From NCBI GenBank assembly GCA_934486825.1, contig CAKSQF010000002.1, forward strand, positions 1 through 64,000: a stretch of DNA of 64,000 nucleotides, in the 5' to 3' direction. Of the stretch, positions 7,928 through 16,256 are shown one piece after another (within the stretch, counting starts at the first letter, position 1; every line of letters starts with the position of its first letter). The stretch is from an uncultured Eubacteriales bacterium. GTDB taxonomy: Bacteria; Bacillota; Clostridia; Oscillospirales; CAG-272. A model generated the notes under the pieces. The model did no database searches. It was not told the origin of the DNA and saw only the letters and a program-made list of their open reading frames with translations. A program made the translations under genes and the position numbers.

Positions 7928-8017
7928 ATGAGTTTCTGGCGCGGATTCTGGTTCGGGTTTCTGATAATGATCGGTCTTCTGGCGATAGCTGTCATCTGCA
8001 TGTTCGTTTTTTTCTGA
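7928..8017 (+). CDS. 29-residue hydrophobic membrane microprotein
   Basis: ATG at 7928 to TGA at 8015-8017 encodes 29 residues: a short aromatic N-terminus (MSFWRGFWFGF) followed by one continuous hydrophobic helix ending VICMFVFF. The support is a near-consensus promoter at 7864-7892, an AAAGGGG SD with ideal spacing, and a position 54 bp before rsuA in the same direction. It is likely a single-pass membrane microprotein or the leader peptide of the rsuA transcript. I know no family for it. Confidence 0.55.
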   Translation: MSFWRGFWFGFLIMIGLLAIAVICMFVFF

Positions 8018-8071
8018 GCAGGTATATATCCCGATACGGACAACCCGATACCGGATAAGGAGAAAATAAAA

Positions 8072-8773
8072 ATGAGAATTGACCGCTTTATCGGTCAGAT
8101 GACTGCCATGTCGCGGTCGGAGGCATCGCTTGCCGTCAGAAAGGGACGGGTTGCCGTGGACGGTGTTGTATTGCGTGATCCGTCTGCGCATATCGATCCC
8201 GAACGGCAGTCGGTGACTATTGACGGAAAAGAAACATCCTATAAAAAGAACGTATACATAATGATGAATAAGCCGGTCGGTGCGGTCTGTGCGACCGAGG
8301 ACGGCGACCTCACGGTTATCGATCTGCTTCCGCCGGGGCTTAAAAGGACAGGTCTGTTTCCGTGCGGCAGACTTGATAAGAATACGACAGGCTTCGTGCT
8401 GATAACCGATAACGGGAAGCTTGCGCACAGATTGCTTGCGCCTGCCTCACATGTTGCGAAAACCTATCGCTTTTCGCTGAAGTTTCCTTTTTCGGACGAG
8501 GATATCGCATTGCTTGAAAAGGGGATTGTGCTTGAAGACGGAAGTGTGACTCTTCCGTGCGGTCTGAAAAGGTTGTCATCAAATGAGGGCGAGATAACAC
8601 TGCATGAGGGAAAGTTTCATCAGATCAAAAGGATGTTTCTTGCGGTGCACAATCAGGTCCGTACTCTGTCCCGCATTTCGTTTGCGGGGATACCGCTCGA
8701 CAAGGAACTCGCTCCCGGCAAGTGTCGGCTTTTGTCGGAGGATGAAGCCGCACTGCTTGAGAGTTATCTGTGA
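8072..8773 (+). CDS. rsuA: RsuA-family 16S rRNA pseudouridine synthase
   Basis: A 233-residue enzyme with an N-terminal S4 RNA-binding domain (residues 1-45) and a pseudouridine synthase core. The catalytic Asp is in GRLDKNTTG near residue 102; KTYRF and the KFHQIKRMF motif are also typical of the RsuA/RluB/RluE branch. It should isomerise a uridine in 16S rRNA (position 516 in E. coli). RluB is the main alternative, but the short length and absence of a basic C-terminal tail favour RsuA. SD AAGGAG precedes the ATG. It probably shares a promoter with the microprotein. Confidence 0.85.
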   Translation: MRIDRFIGQMTAMSRSEASLAVRKGRVAVDGVVLRDPSAHIDPERQSVTIDGKETSYKKNVYIMMNKPVGAVCATEDGDLTVIDLLPPGLKRTGLFPCGRLDKNTTGFVLITDNGKLAHRLLAPASHVAKTYRFSLKFPFSDEDIALLEKGIVLEDGSVTLPCGLKRLSSNEGEITLHEGKFHQIKRMFLAVHNQVRTLSRISFAGIPLDKELAPGKCRLLSEDEAALLESYL

Positions 8774-8990
8774 TGCAGCAGGCGAAAATTCTAATATATT
8801 AGAATAACAAAAAACAGAAAAGTTGCATAAAGAGAAAAAACCATTGTATATTGTCGATAATGCACAAAAAAAAATATGAATTTTTGGTAGGTAGGCACCT
8901 ATAAATGTTCACAATTATCTGTTAAAATATGATACAGGTAATCGGATAAGGATTCGTATTTAAAGATTTAAAATATTCAGGAGGCTGTTA

Positions 8991-10133
8991 ATGGCAAGTT
9001 TATCGTTTAAACACATTTATAAAAAATATCCCGGCGGAGTTACCGCCGTGTCCGACTTCTGCCTTGAAGTAAAGGATAAGGAGTTCATTATTTTCGTCGG
9101 ACCTTCGGGATGCGGCAAGTCAACAACTCTGCGTATGATCGCCGGTCTTGAAGAGATCACCGAGGGCGAGCTCTTTATCGGCGATAAGCTGGTCAATGAT
9201 ATTGCGCCCAAGGACCGCGATATAGCGATGGTGTTCCAGAACTATGCGCTTTATCCTCACATGACCGTATTTGACAACATGGCGTTCGGTCTTAAACTCC
9301 GCAAGGTGCCGAAGGAAGAGATAAAGAGAAAGGTTGAGCAGGCTGCAAAGATACTTGATATCACTCACCTTCTTGACCGCCGTCCGAAGCAGCTTTCGGG
9401 TGGTCAGAAGCAGCGTGTTGCGCTCGGTCGTGCGATCGTGCGTAATCCTAAGGTATTCCTCCTTGACGAGCCGCTTTCAAACCTTGATGCAAAGCTTCGT
9501 GCAACGATGAGAACCGAACTTACAAAGATACATAAGAGACTGGGAACCACATTCATTTACGTTACGCACGACCAGGTCGAGGCTATGACCATGGCATCCC
9601 GTATCGTTGTAATGAAGGACGGTCTTATCCAGCAGGTCGATACTCCTCAGAATCTGTACGATTTCCCCTGCAACCTCTTCGTTGCCGGATTTATCGGAAC
9701 TCCTCAGATGAACTTCATTGACGCAAAGCTGATTCAGAAGAACGGCGATGTCATGATTCATTGGGGTGTTGAGGAGCAGAAGGACAGACCCGCTGTTATC
9801 TGCGAGATCAAGCTTCCCGCCGAAAAGGCAAACGATCCCGCACTCAAGGATTATATCGGCAAGGAAGTTATCGTAGGTGTGCGTCCCGAATGTCTGCATG
9901 ACGGAGCATCCTATGTTGAGGCATCGCCCGAGACGGTAGTCAATGCAAACATTGATGTTACCGAGCTTATGGGTAATGAGATATACCTCTACATGAACGC
10001 CGGCGAGCAGAATCTTATCGCGCGCGTTCCTCCGCAGTCGAAGACAAGAAGCGGCGATCAGATCAAGGTCTGCATCGACACATCGAGAGTCCATATTTTT
10101 GATAAGGATACCGAAAAGTGCATCATTCACTGA
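8991..10133 (+). CDS. Multi-sugar ABC transporter ATPase, MsmX/UgpC type
   Basis: A 380-residue ATPase with Walker A GPSGCGKST near residue 40, signature LSGGQKQR, Walker B VFLLDEPLSNLDAK, the switch His in YVTHDQVEAMTM, and a C-terminal regulatory OB/TOBE domain (IGVRPE-like GVRPECLHD). This subfamily energises several carbohydrate importers in Firmicutes. No permease or binding protein lies nearby, so it is probably a shared orphan ATPase like MsmX. The facing malQ gene fits maltodextrin use. AGGAGG precedes the ATG. The 8774-8990 gap is AT-rich and shows a possible TATGAT -10 at 8928-8933. Confidence 0.9.
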   Translation: MASLSFKHIYKKYPGGVTAVSDFCLEVKDKEFIIFVGPSGCGKSTTLRMIAGLEEITEGELFIGDKLVNDIAPKDRDIAMVFQNYALYPHMTVFDNMAFGLKLRKVPKEEIKRKVEQAAKILDITHLLDRRPKQLSGGQKQRVALGRAIVRNPKVFLLDEPLSNLDAKLRATMRTELTKIHKRLGTTFIYVTHDQVEAMTMASRIVVMKDGLIQQVDTPQNLYDFPCNLFVAGFIGTPQMNFIDAKLIQKNGDVMIHWGVEEQKDRPAVICEIKLPAEKANDPALKDYIGKEVIVGVRPECLHDGASYVEASPETVVNANIDVTELMGNEIYLYMNAGEQNLIARVPPQSKTRSGDQIKVCIDTSRVHIFDKDTEKCIIH

Positions 10134-10145
10134 TGTGATAAAAGT

Positions 10146-10186
10146 GACCCCCGAAAGCGATCTGCTTTCGGGGGTCTTGCTTTTTG
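10146..10186. terminator. Bidirectional terminator between the ABC ATPase gene and malQ
   Basis: A perfect 13-bp stem (10146-10158 with 10164-10176, loop GATCT) followed by TTGCTTTTTG on the plus strand. It serves the ATPase gene and can also end malQ. Confidence 0.85.
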
Positions 10187-10191
10187 TACGG

Positions 10192-11631
10192 TCAGTTGCA
10201 TCTGCCGTACATGCTGTTTATATAATGCAGACGGTATCTGTCGAGAGAGTCAAGCTGTTCTTCGGTAACGCGGAATCCCCAGTTGTTTGCGGCAACTCCG
10301 GGTGTGTTCATGCGTGTGTCGGCACCGAAGCCGAGCAGATCCTGAATCGGAATAATTACTCTGTCGGCGGGCGAACGTAACAGCGTTTTGATTATCGACG
10401 GACAGGCGTCCTTCCACCTGTCGTAAGGGAAGCCGATGTAATCGGTAATAAGGTGTTTGTCCGAATCGGATGATTCCCATAAATAACCGAGAAGTGTGTT
10501 GTTGTCGTGCGTTCCGGTGTATGCAACACAGTTTTCGGGATAATTGTGCGGCATGTGCGCCGAATTTTCGGACAAAAAGGCGAACTGAAATACCCGCATA
10601 CCGGGCAGACCCGAGCGATTCAATAAATCTATCGTTTTCGAATCAATATCGCCGAGATCTTCGGCAATGAGAAGCTTGCCGTCGGCGACCTTTTTCAGCA
10701 GTCTGACAAATTGCAATCCCGGTCCCTTTTTCCAGCAGCCTTCCTTTGCGGACTTTGCACCGAACGGTATTGAAAAATATTCCGAAAAGGCTCGGAAATG
10801 ATCTATGCGTACTCCGTCAAAGAGAGTCAACTGCCATCTGATGCGGTCACACCACCACCGGTATCCGTCCTTCTTCATTTCATTCCAGTTGTAGAGCGGG
10901 TTGCCCCAAAGCTGCCCGTCCGGAGAAAAATAGTCGGGCGGAACGCCCGCAACCGCCTCAGGACGATTGTTTTCGTCGAGCAGGAACAAACCCGGTTCGG
11001 CATATACATCCGCACTGTCAAGATCGGGGTATATCGGAAGATCACCTATTATTTCTATGCCCCGTTCCTCCGCATATGATTTCACAAGCATCCACTGGCT
11101 GAAAAATTTGTATTGAATGAATTCATGCATGAAGAGGACATCCGGATCAATATCAATGCTCTCGTCAAATTCCCACCAGCTTTTCTTACCGTTTGCCTCT
11201 TTTTTTGCCATGAAAAAGCAGAAATCGGATATATGCCCGTTTTCTTTTATGAAAGCGTCGATCTTTGTCCGCTCGTCGGCGGATACCCTTTCGGACGCTT
11301 TGCGGAGAAGGGAAAGACGTTCGTTTGAAAGACGTCCGAACTCGCAAAGATAGGGTGTGCTCTGAGAAGAGGATGCAAGCTCCTCCGGAGTAAGCAAGCC
11401 CTCGTGCATAAGCGTCGGCAGATCAATAAAATACGGATTTCCGGCGAACGCGGAAATCGCTTTGTACGGAGAACCGTATTCGTCCGGCCAGCCGAAGGGC
11501 AGAACCTGCCAGCCTGAAAAACCGCTTTCGGCAAGAAAATCAATGAACTTGTATGCGGGTATGCCGAATGATCCGCATCCGTAATCGCCCGGAAGCGATG
11601 AAATGTGCATAAGAACACCTGTTTTTTTCAT
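10192..11631 (-). CDS. malQ: 4-alpha-glucanotransferase (amylomaltase, GH77)
   Basis: A 479-residue GH77 enzyme that disproportionates maltodextrins in the cytosol. Visible hallmarks are the opening SSLPGDYGCGSFG, the nucleophile region VRIDHFRAF, the acid/base region IAEDLGDID and the YTGTHDNNT motif. I chose ATG 11631 (MKKTGVLMH), which has AAAGGAAC upstream; a GTG at 11664 would only add a short extension overlapping dus. It follows dus by about 30 bp on the same strand, so the two may be cotranscribed. Confidence 0.92.
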   Translation of the reverse strand: MKKTGVLMHISSLPGDYGCGSFGIPAYKFIDFLAESGFSGWQVLPFGWPDEYGSPYKAISAFAGNPYFIDLPTLMHEGLLTPEELASSSQSTPYLCEFGRLSNERLSLLRKASERVSADERTKIDAFIKENGHISDFCFFMAKKEANGKKSWWEFDESIDIDPDVLFMHEFIQYKFFSQWMLVKSYAEERGIEIIGDLPIYPDLDSADVYAEPGLFLLDENNRPEAVAGVPPDYFSPDGQLWGNPLYNWNEMKKDGYRWWCDRIRWQLTLFDGVRIDHFRAFSEYFSIPFGAKSAKEGCWKKGPGLQFVRLLKKVADGKLLIAEDLGDIDSKTIDLLNRSGLPGMRVFQFAFLSENSAHMPHNYPENCVAYTGTHDNNTLLGYLWESSDSDKHLITDYIGFPYDRWKDACPSIIKTLLRSPADRVIIPIQDLLGFGADTRMNTPGVAANNWGFRVTEEQLDSLDRYRLHYINSMYGRCN

Positions 11632-11660
11632 GGATAATGTTCCTTTCACCATTCTGTCTG

Positions 11661-12605
11661 TCACTCTGAGTCTGACAGCCTGTCGAGAGCTTTGAATATT
11701 TCGTCAAGGGATGAGCTTTCACACAGCCGATCCCTGAATGCGGCGGCACCGCGTATCCCTTTGACATACCACATAAGATGCCGCCTGCCCTCGTGAACGG
11801 CGGCATATTCGCTTTTAAGCTCTGCCATCATAAGAAGTTGCTCTTTTGCAACGGCGAGTCTTTCCCTGACATCGGGCTCCCTGTATCCGAGCCCGGAAAG
11901 TCCTGCTTTGATCTCCGAAAAGACCCATGGTTTGCCGATTGCACCCTGACCGATCATAATTCCGTCAACACCGGTTTCAAGCATGCGCAGAGCGCTCTTT
12001 GTGTCCGTGATACCGCCGTTTCCGATGACTGTAACAGAACCGACCGCTTTTTTTACGCTTGCGATCGTGTCATAATCAACGGGCGGGGCGTATAACTGTT
12101 CTTTTGTACGACCGTGTACCGTTATGGCAGAAGCTCCTCCCGAGACGGCGGCAAGCGCACATTCGGCGGCATTTATGTGAGAATGATCCCACCCGGTGCG
12201 GAGCTTCACCGATACCGGCAGCTCGGTTGCGTTTTTTACAGCCGAAACGATTCTGAATATCAGCTCCGGATTGCGCATCAGCGCAGACCCTTCGCCGTTT
12301 GAGACTATCTTTTTCATCGGACAGCCCATGTTTATATCAATGGAAGAAAGCGGTGTATGCCGTTCGACGGCTCTCTGCGTGATGATCCGTGCGGCATTTG
12401 CCATTATGTCGGGATCGCTTCCGAAAATCTGCACGGATACACGACCTTCGCCGCCCGTTTCGGCAATTTCCGCGGTTTTGCGATCGCCGAAATTTACAGC
12501 CTTCGCCGAAACCATTTCGGTGACGCTGAAATCGGCGCCGAATTTTCCGCAGAGTGTGCGGAACGATCTGTCGGTTATTCCCGCCATAGGCGCAAGCACA
12601 AGCAA
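11661..12605 (-). CDS. dus: tRNA-dihydrouridine synthase (DusB-like)
   Basis: An FMN-dependent TIM-barrel enzyme of about 314 residues that reduces uridines in the tRNA D-loop. Motifs: LAPMAGITD at the N-terminus, the catalytic Cys in NMGCPMKKI, VKLRTGWD, TVHGRTKEQ and the FMN-phosphate region GNGGI with GVDGIMIGQGAIG. The start is uncertain: TTG 12605 has GGAG eight bases upstream, while an in-frame TTG at 12623 has no SD. Either start lies only 28 or 10 bases past the 3' end of the RNase P RNA gene, with no separate promoter in between. Confidence 0.9.
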   Translation of the reverse strand: MLVLAPMAGITDRSFRTLCGKFGADFSVTEMVSAKAVNFGDRKTAEIAETGGEGRVSVQIFGSDPDIMANAARIITQRAVERHTPLSSIDINMGCPMKKIVSNGEGSALMRNPELIFRIVSAVKNATELPVSVKLRTGWDHSHINAAECALAAVSGGASAITVHGRTKEQLYAPPVDYDTIASVKKAVGSVTVIGNGGITDTKSALRMLETGVDGIMIGQGAIGKPWVFSEIKAGLSGLGYREPDVRERLAVAKEQLLMMAELKSEYAAVHEGRRHLMWYVKGIRGAAAFRDRLCESSSLDEIFKALDRLSDSE

Positions 12606-12633
12606 TGTCTGATCTCCGTTCAAAAATAAATGA

Positions 12634-12981
12634 GGAACCGAGTCTGTAAGCCGGGTTCTGTCTTATACCGTCATCTATCTTGTTTTCACGTTGCCGTGAA
12701 AATCCTTGCCCCCCCGAAATACATCCGGTCAAATGTCAGCTGTGCTGTTATCGGGGCGTTGCTTCGGATAGGGTTTACACTTGCACTGCATTACTGCATT
12801 GCCGGTGAGCTCTTACCTCGCCTTTTCATCCTTACCGCATAAGCGGCGGTTGTTTTCTGTTGCACTTTCCCGGAGGTCACCCTCGGCGGACGTTATCCGT
12901 TATCCCGACCGTGTGAAGCCCGGACTTTCCTCACGATAATACCTTGCGGCAACATATCGCGCGACGGTACGGCTCGGTTCC
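12634..12981 (-). ncRNA. rnpB: RNase P RNA, type A
   Basis: The catalytic RNA of ribonuclease P, about 348 nt, which removes tRNA 5' leaders. On the minus strand I see the P4/CR-I element GAGGAAAGTCCGGGC (about 12937-12918), GGGTGACC, AGTGCAACAGAAAACA, AAGGATGAAAAGGCG with GTAAGAGCTCACCGG, GTAAACCC, and the 3' block AGAACCCGGCTTACAGAC. The ends pair as P1: GGAACCGAG at the 5' end with CTCGGTTCC at 12642-12634. A consensus promoter lies immediately upstream. End positions are estimated from P1 and the promoter. Confidence 0.95.
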
Positions 12982-12987
12982 CAAACT

Positions 12988-13016
12988 ATTATAAACCAAA
13001 AACCGATTTGTGTCAA
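12988..13016 (-). promoter_or_regulatory. Consensus promoter of rnpB
   Basis: On the minus strand TTGACA (13016-13011), 17-bp spacer, TATAAT (12993-12988), placing transcription start near 12981. Exact consensus fits a strongly expressed stable RNA. Confidence 0.9.
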
Positions 13017-13129
13017 TAAAATAATGTCTTTTTGTAAAAAAATAAAGAAATTCGGTTTTTTCGATCGGATTTGAAAAAGAATCACCGAATATTCACAATA
13101 GGTTCATAAAGGGAGTGTAAAATATAAGG

Positions 13130-13170
13130 GTTAAGAATGTTTAACTTCAGGCTTAAGGATTGTTTAACTT
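13130..13170. repeat. Two imperfect direct repeats upstream of the GtrA operon
   Basis: Bases 13130-13147 and 13152-13170 share TTAAG-AT-GTTTAACTT. Each copy is also a partial inverted repeat (TTAA...TTAA). They lie in the leader of the gene at 13224 and may be tandem sites for a regulator. Confidence 0.45.
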
Positions 13171-13223
13171 TATGTTCAATAATATGTCCCGTAGCGGACG
13201 TTTAAAAGAGGCGGTATGCTGAT

Positions 13224-13685
13224 TTGAAAAAAATAATAAAAAAATTTTTGTCGATGAGGTTCATTCGTTACGGACTGTCGTCGCTCATGGCTTTTACGAT
13301 AAATTATGTAATTCTTCTTGTGCTTGATAAGGCTCTGTCAGACATTACGCTCGGACTTGAGATCGCCGCAACAGTCGGTTGGATTGTTTCGTCAAATGTC
13401 AACTTTTTTGTAAACAGAAAGGCGGTTTTTCACGATAAAGGTAAAGTGGTTCCCGAATATCTGAAATATTATTCGGTTGCCATTCCGGTGTTCCTCATAA
13501 AAAATCTCGGACTTTTTGAGATATTTGTGAGACTGCTGAATATATCGGCGGCGATAGCAAGTCCGCTTGCCGAGACGGTCATGTTTATACTGACTTATTT
13601 TATTCAGAAATTTCTTGTGTTCAACGGGAAAAAGAAACTGCCTGCCGAGGGGGATACCGCCGACGCGGACAATAGTTGCGGCTGA
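13224..13685 (+). CDS. GtrA-family membrane protein
   Basis: A 153-residue protein with four predicted membrane helices and GtrA hallmarks (RFIRYGLSSLMAFTINYVI, and WIVSSNVNFFVNRKAVF between the second and third segments). GtrA-like proteins are thought to move polyprenyl-linked sugars across the membrane for glycan decoration. The start is TTG 13224, favoured by GAGGCGG eight bases upstream; the nearby ATG at 13216 stops at once. It heads a rightward five-gene group with very short gaps. Confidence 0.85.
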   Translation: MKKIIKKFLSMRFIRYGLSSLMAFTINYVILLVLDKALSDITLGLEIAATVGWIVSSNVNFFVNRKAVFHDKGKVVPEYLKYYSVAIPVFLIKNLGLFEIFVRLLNISAAIASPLAETVMFILTYFIQKFLVFNGKKKLPAEGDTADADNSCG

Positions 13686-13718
13686 GCCGAAGAAAAAAGG
13701 AGTGCAAAATTTGCAGTT

Positions 13719-14867
13719 ATGACAAAAAAACCGAAAAAACCGATTCCGACGTTTGCGATTGTTGCGATCGATCTGCTTCTGACTGCTTCGCTTCTTCTCT
13801 CATTCTGTTATTTTCATCACGTGAAAAAAATGATCGGGCACGGCGGGGCGAATGCCGTTACGACAGGCGGCGATGTCTTCACAAAGCCGCCGAGGACCAC
13901 CGCCCGGGAAATGTCAACCGTACAGCCGGTTACAAGACCGCCGCTTACCGGGGATGTGACCGTCAATCCTCCGGACACCGATGTTCCCGGACCGACGTAC
14001 GATATGTCGGGAGATTTCGGCGAAAGATTCGGCATGCTTTTCTCGGCCGACGACAGCGTTACGATCACCGATAACAGCTATAAAAGTCATAATGTCTATA
14101 TGACGCTGACCTCCTTCGACGGTGAGATAACGCAGGCGTACAGAAAGGGCGGGGTGGCAACAGCACAGCATGTTGTTTATTATATCATCGACGTGTACGT
14201 GCGTAACATCGAAAATCTTTATACCCAGTATGCCTCAAACTATGTTCCGATGACCGAGCTTGTTTCGTATACAAAGCAGTCAAATAACCTTGTCGAGACG
14301 ATTGCCGCAATAAGCGGAGACCTTTACTACGGTTTCGATCAGTCAAAGCGCATAGTTGTGAGAAACGGGACTGTGGTGAGAAAATCCGACTATATAACGA
14401 GCGATATATGCGTCCTCTATTGGGACGGCAGCATGGAGACGATCACTCCCGAAGAGTATAACTGGGATTCGATTGCCGCCAAGGGTCCGTATCAGATATG
14501 GAGCTTCGGTCCCGAGCTTATCGGCGATGACGGTAAAGCGTTGGAGAATATAAACTCGGATGTGTGGAGATTCAATCCGCGTGCGGCAATCGGCTGTGTT
14601 GAACCGGGTCACTATGTGCTTGCCGCCGTAAACGGTTACAGATACGATAAGGAAAGAGCAGAGCACGGAGTCGGCGTGAACCTTGATGTGCTGGCAAAGA
14701 TTATGGAGGGTGTCGGTTGCACGGTGGCGTATAATCTTGACGGTGGTGCATCCACTTACGCGTGGTACAGAGGGGATATGCTCGTTAAGGTTGCAAACGG
14801 CAACGGTTCCGAAAGATATATAAGCGATATTATCTGTATCGGAGAAATAAGAAAGGAAAACAGCTGA
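13719..14867 (+). CDS. Membrane-anchored phosphodiester glycosidase (NAGPA domain)
   Basis: A 382-residue protein with one N-terminal membrane anchor (about residues 12-32), a Thr/Pro-rich linker (about 45-95), then a NAGPA-type domain. Diagnostic parts are AISGDLYY, PRAAIGCVEPGHYVL, GVNLDVLAKIM and the terminal NLDGGAST. Relatives hydrolyse sugar-phosphodiester bonds, and in bacteria they are linked to exopolysaccharide or wall-glycan metabolism. The catalytic domain should face outside. Pairing with GtrA supports a role on a cell-surface glycan. Substrate unknown. Confidence 0.85.
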   Translation: MTKKPKKPIPTFAIVAIDLLLTASLLLSFCYFHHVKKMIGHGGANAVTTGGDVFTKPPRTTAREMSTVQPVTRPPLTGDVTVNPPDTDVPGPTYDMSGDFGERFGMLFSADDSVTITDNSYKSHNVYMTLTSFDGEITQAYRKGGVATAQHVVYYIIDVYVRNIENLYTQYASNYVPMTELVSYTKQSNNLVETIAAISGDLYYGFDQSKRIVVRNGTVVRKSDYITSDICVLYWDGSMETITPEEYNWDSIAAKGPYQIWSFGPELIGDDGKALENINSDVWRFNPRAAIGCVEPGHYVLAAVNGYRYDKERAEHGVGVNLDVLAKIMEGVGCTVAYNLDGGASTYAWYRGDMLVKVANGNGSERYISDIICIGEIRKENS

Positions 14868-14868
14868 A

Positions 14869-15318
14869 ATGAGATGTGTACGTTCGGCGCTGTATGTGCT
14901 TGCACACCTGATCGTCGCAATGTCGCTGACACTGTTGACGCTTTCGATAACAAACCATTTCAACAGAGCAATGGCGTTTGTCGATCATGATATGTCAAAG
15001 ACCCTGATGGCGGTTCTTTCATTGTCGATCCTTCTTGAATCCGTTTTTTTCATCCCGAAATTTGTTGGCGACAGACATCTGCTTGCCGGTCTGCCGACGG
15101 TTGCGGCGGCACTTGTTTCGATACTTCTTATCTGTCTGCTTCTGACCGATGTATCGGACAAGTCGCTTATCCTGTTCACAAAGCCGTTTGCAAGAGCGGT
15201 TGTGGGGATAAGCGCGGTCAGCTCGTTTTTCTCGGCAGTTACGATAATATGTTATATGAGAAGGATGGCAAAAAAAATCTATGAACGTGCGTGTTCGAAA
15301 AAAGGGGAGGCAGGATGA
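14869..15318 (+). CDS. Four-pass membrane protein of unknown function
   Basis: A 149-residue protein with about four hydrophobic segments, short loops and a basic C-terminus (RRMAKKIYERACSKKG). I recognise no family motif. Its ATG is one base after the preceding stop and its own stop overlaps the CPBP gene start (ATGA), so it is translationally coupled within the operon. Confidence 0.65.
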   Translation: MRCVRSALYVLAHLIVAMSLTLLTLSITNHFNRAMAFVDHDMSKTLMAVLSLSILLESVFFIPKFVGDRHLLAGLPTVAAALVSILLICLLLTDVSDKSLILFTKPFARAVVGISAVSSFFSAVTIICYMRRMAKKIYERACSKKGEAG

Positions 15319-16256
15319 ACGGAGAAAATAATGCAGGCGGCATTGATTGTCGTACTGACGCTGCATGCGCGCCGATAAAAAAAGAGCCGAAGATTATCTC
15401 GCTTCTGAAGGGCGTCGGTTTTTTCGGCGGATATTTCGCAATACAGTTTGTCGTCGAATTTGCGGCGGCGGTTGTCGTTTCTACCCTTTACTATATGAAA
15501 ACGTCGGATATCGATCCGACTGCGGCGGCAGAGTATATCACCGGAGTGCTTAACAAAAACTCGATGATAATAATGATTTTTGCCGATCTGCTTGTAATCG
15601 CAGCGGCGGCACTGTTTATATTGCTTGTAAAGAATTCCCCGGGCAGGGAAGACAATATGATGCTTTTCAATAAAGCTCCGCGTGTTGAGTGCCTGCTTGC
15701 TCTCGGTATCGGTTTTACGGCAAACTATGCACTCAATATTGTGTTTGCCTATGTTACCGAGATGTTGCCTCCCAAAATATTTGAGGACTATGCGGAGGCG
15801 ACCACAGTGTATACTGCGGGAGGAATCGTTCCGTATGTAATAGCGGGAGTAATACTCGCACCGATCGTTGAGGAACTGATCTTCAGAGGATTTATGCTTA
15901 CCAGATTCAGACGCGCTATGCCGGATTGGCTTGCGATCGGACTTGTCGGGGTAATCTTCGGAGTCATACACGGTAATATTGTTCAGGCGGTTTATGCCTC
16001 CTGTCTCGGTTTTGTCCTCGGGGCGATATTTGTGAAATGCAATTCGCTTTATGCCTCGGTGCTTGCGCATTTCGGCTTCAATCTCGCAAGTCTGCCCGGA
16101 TTTCTGACTTCAATCGAAGGATCAAAGCTTGCGGAGAATACAACGTTTCTGCTTTTCAACGCACTGCTCAGTTATGCTTCCGTCTTTTTGTTCGTGTCCT
16201 TCCTCGTTATTCTTTTTCTTCGACCGAAGGAAGCGAAAGGAAATGGTGACCTTTAA
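15315..16256 (+). CDS. CPBP-family intramembrane glutamic endopeptidase
   Basis: A 313-residue multi-pass protein with about eight hydrophobic segments. The CPBP (Abi) motifs are present: EELIFRGFMLTRF with the paired glutamates, VIFGVIHGN with the His, and LAHFGFN near the end. Relatives include Rce1-type proteases and bacteriocin self-immunity proteins. I chose ATG 15315, which has GGGGAGG upstream and overlaps the previous stop. The substrate is unknown; the operon suggests envelope protein processing. Confidence 0.85.
   Translation: MNGENNAGGIDCRTDAACAPIKKEPKIISLLKGVGFFGGYFAIQFVVEFAAAVVVSTLYYMKTSDIDPTAAAEYITGVLNKNSMIIMIFADLLVIAAAALFILLVKNSPGREDNMMLFNKAPRVECLLALGIGFTANYALNIVFAYVTEMLPPKIFEDYAEATTVYTAGGIVPYVIAGVILAPIVEELIFRGFMLTRFRRAMPDWLAIGLVGVIFGVIHGNIVQAVYASCLGFVLGAIFVKCNSLYASVLAHFGFNLASLPGFLTSIEGSKLAENTTFLLFNALLSYASVFLFVSFLVILFLRPKEAKGNGDL

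Noticed and set aside
12630..12842. Short open frame on the plus strand
   Set aside because: It lies entirely antisense to the RNase P RNA gene, which explains the sequence constraint.
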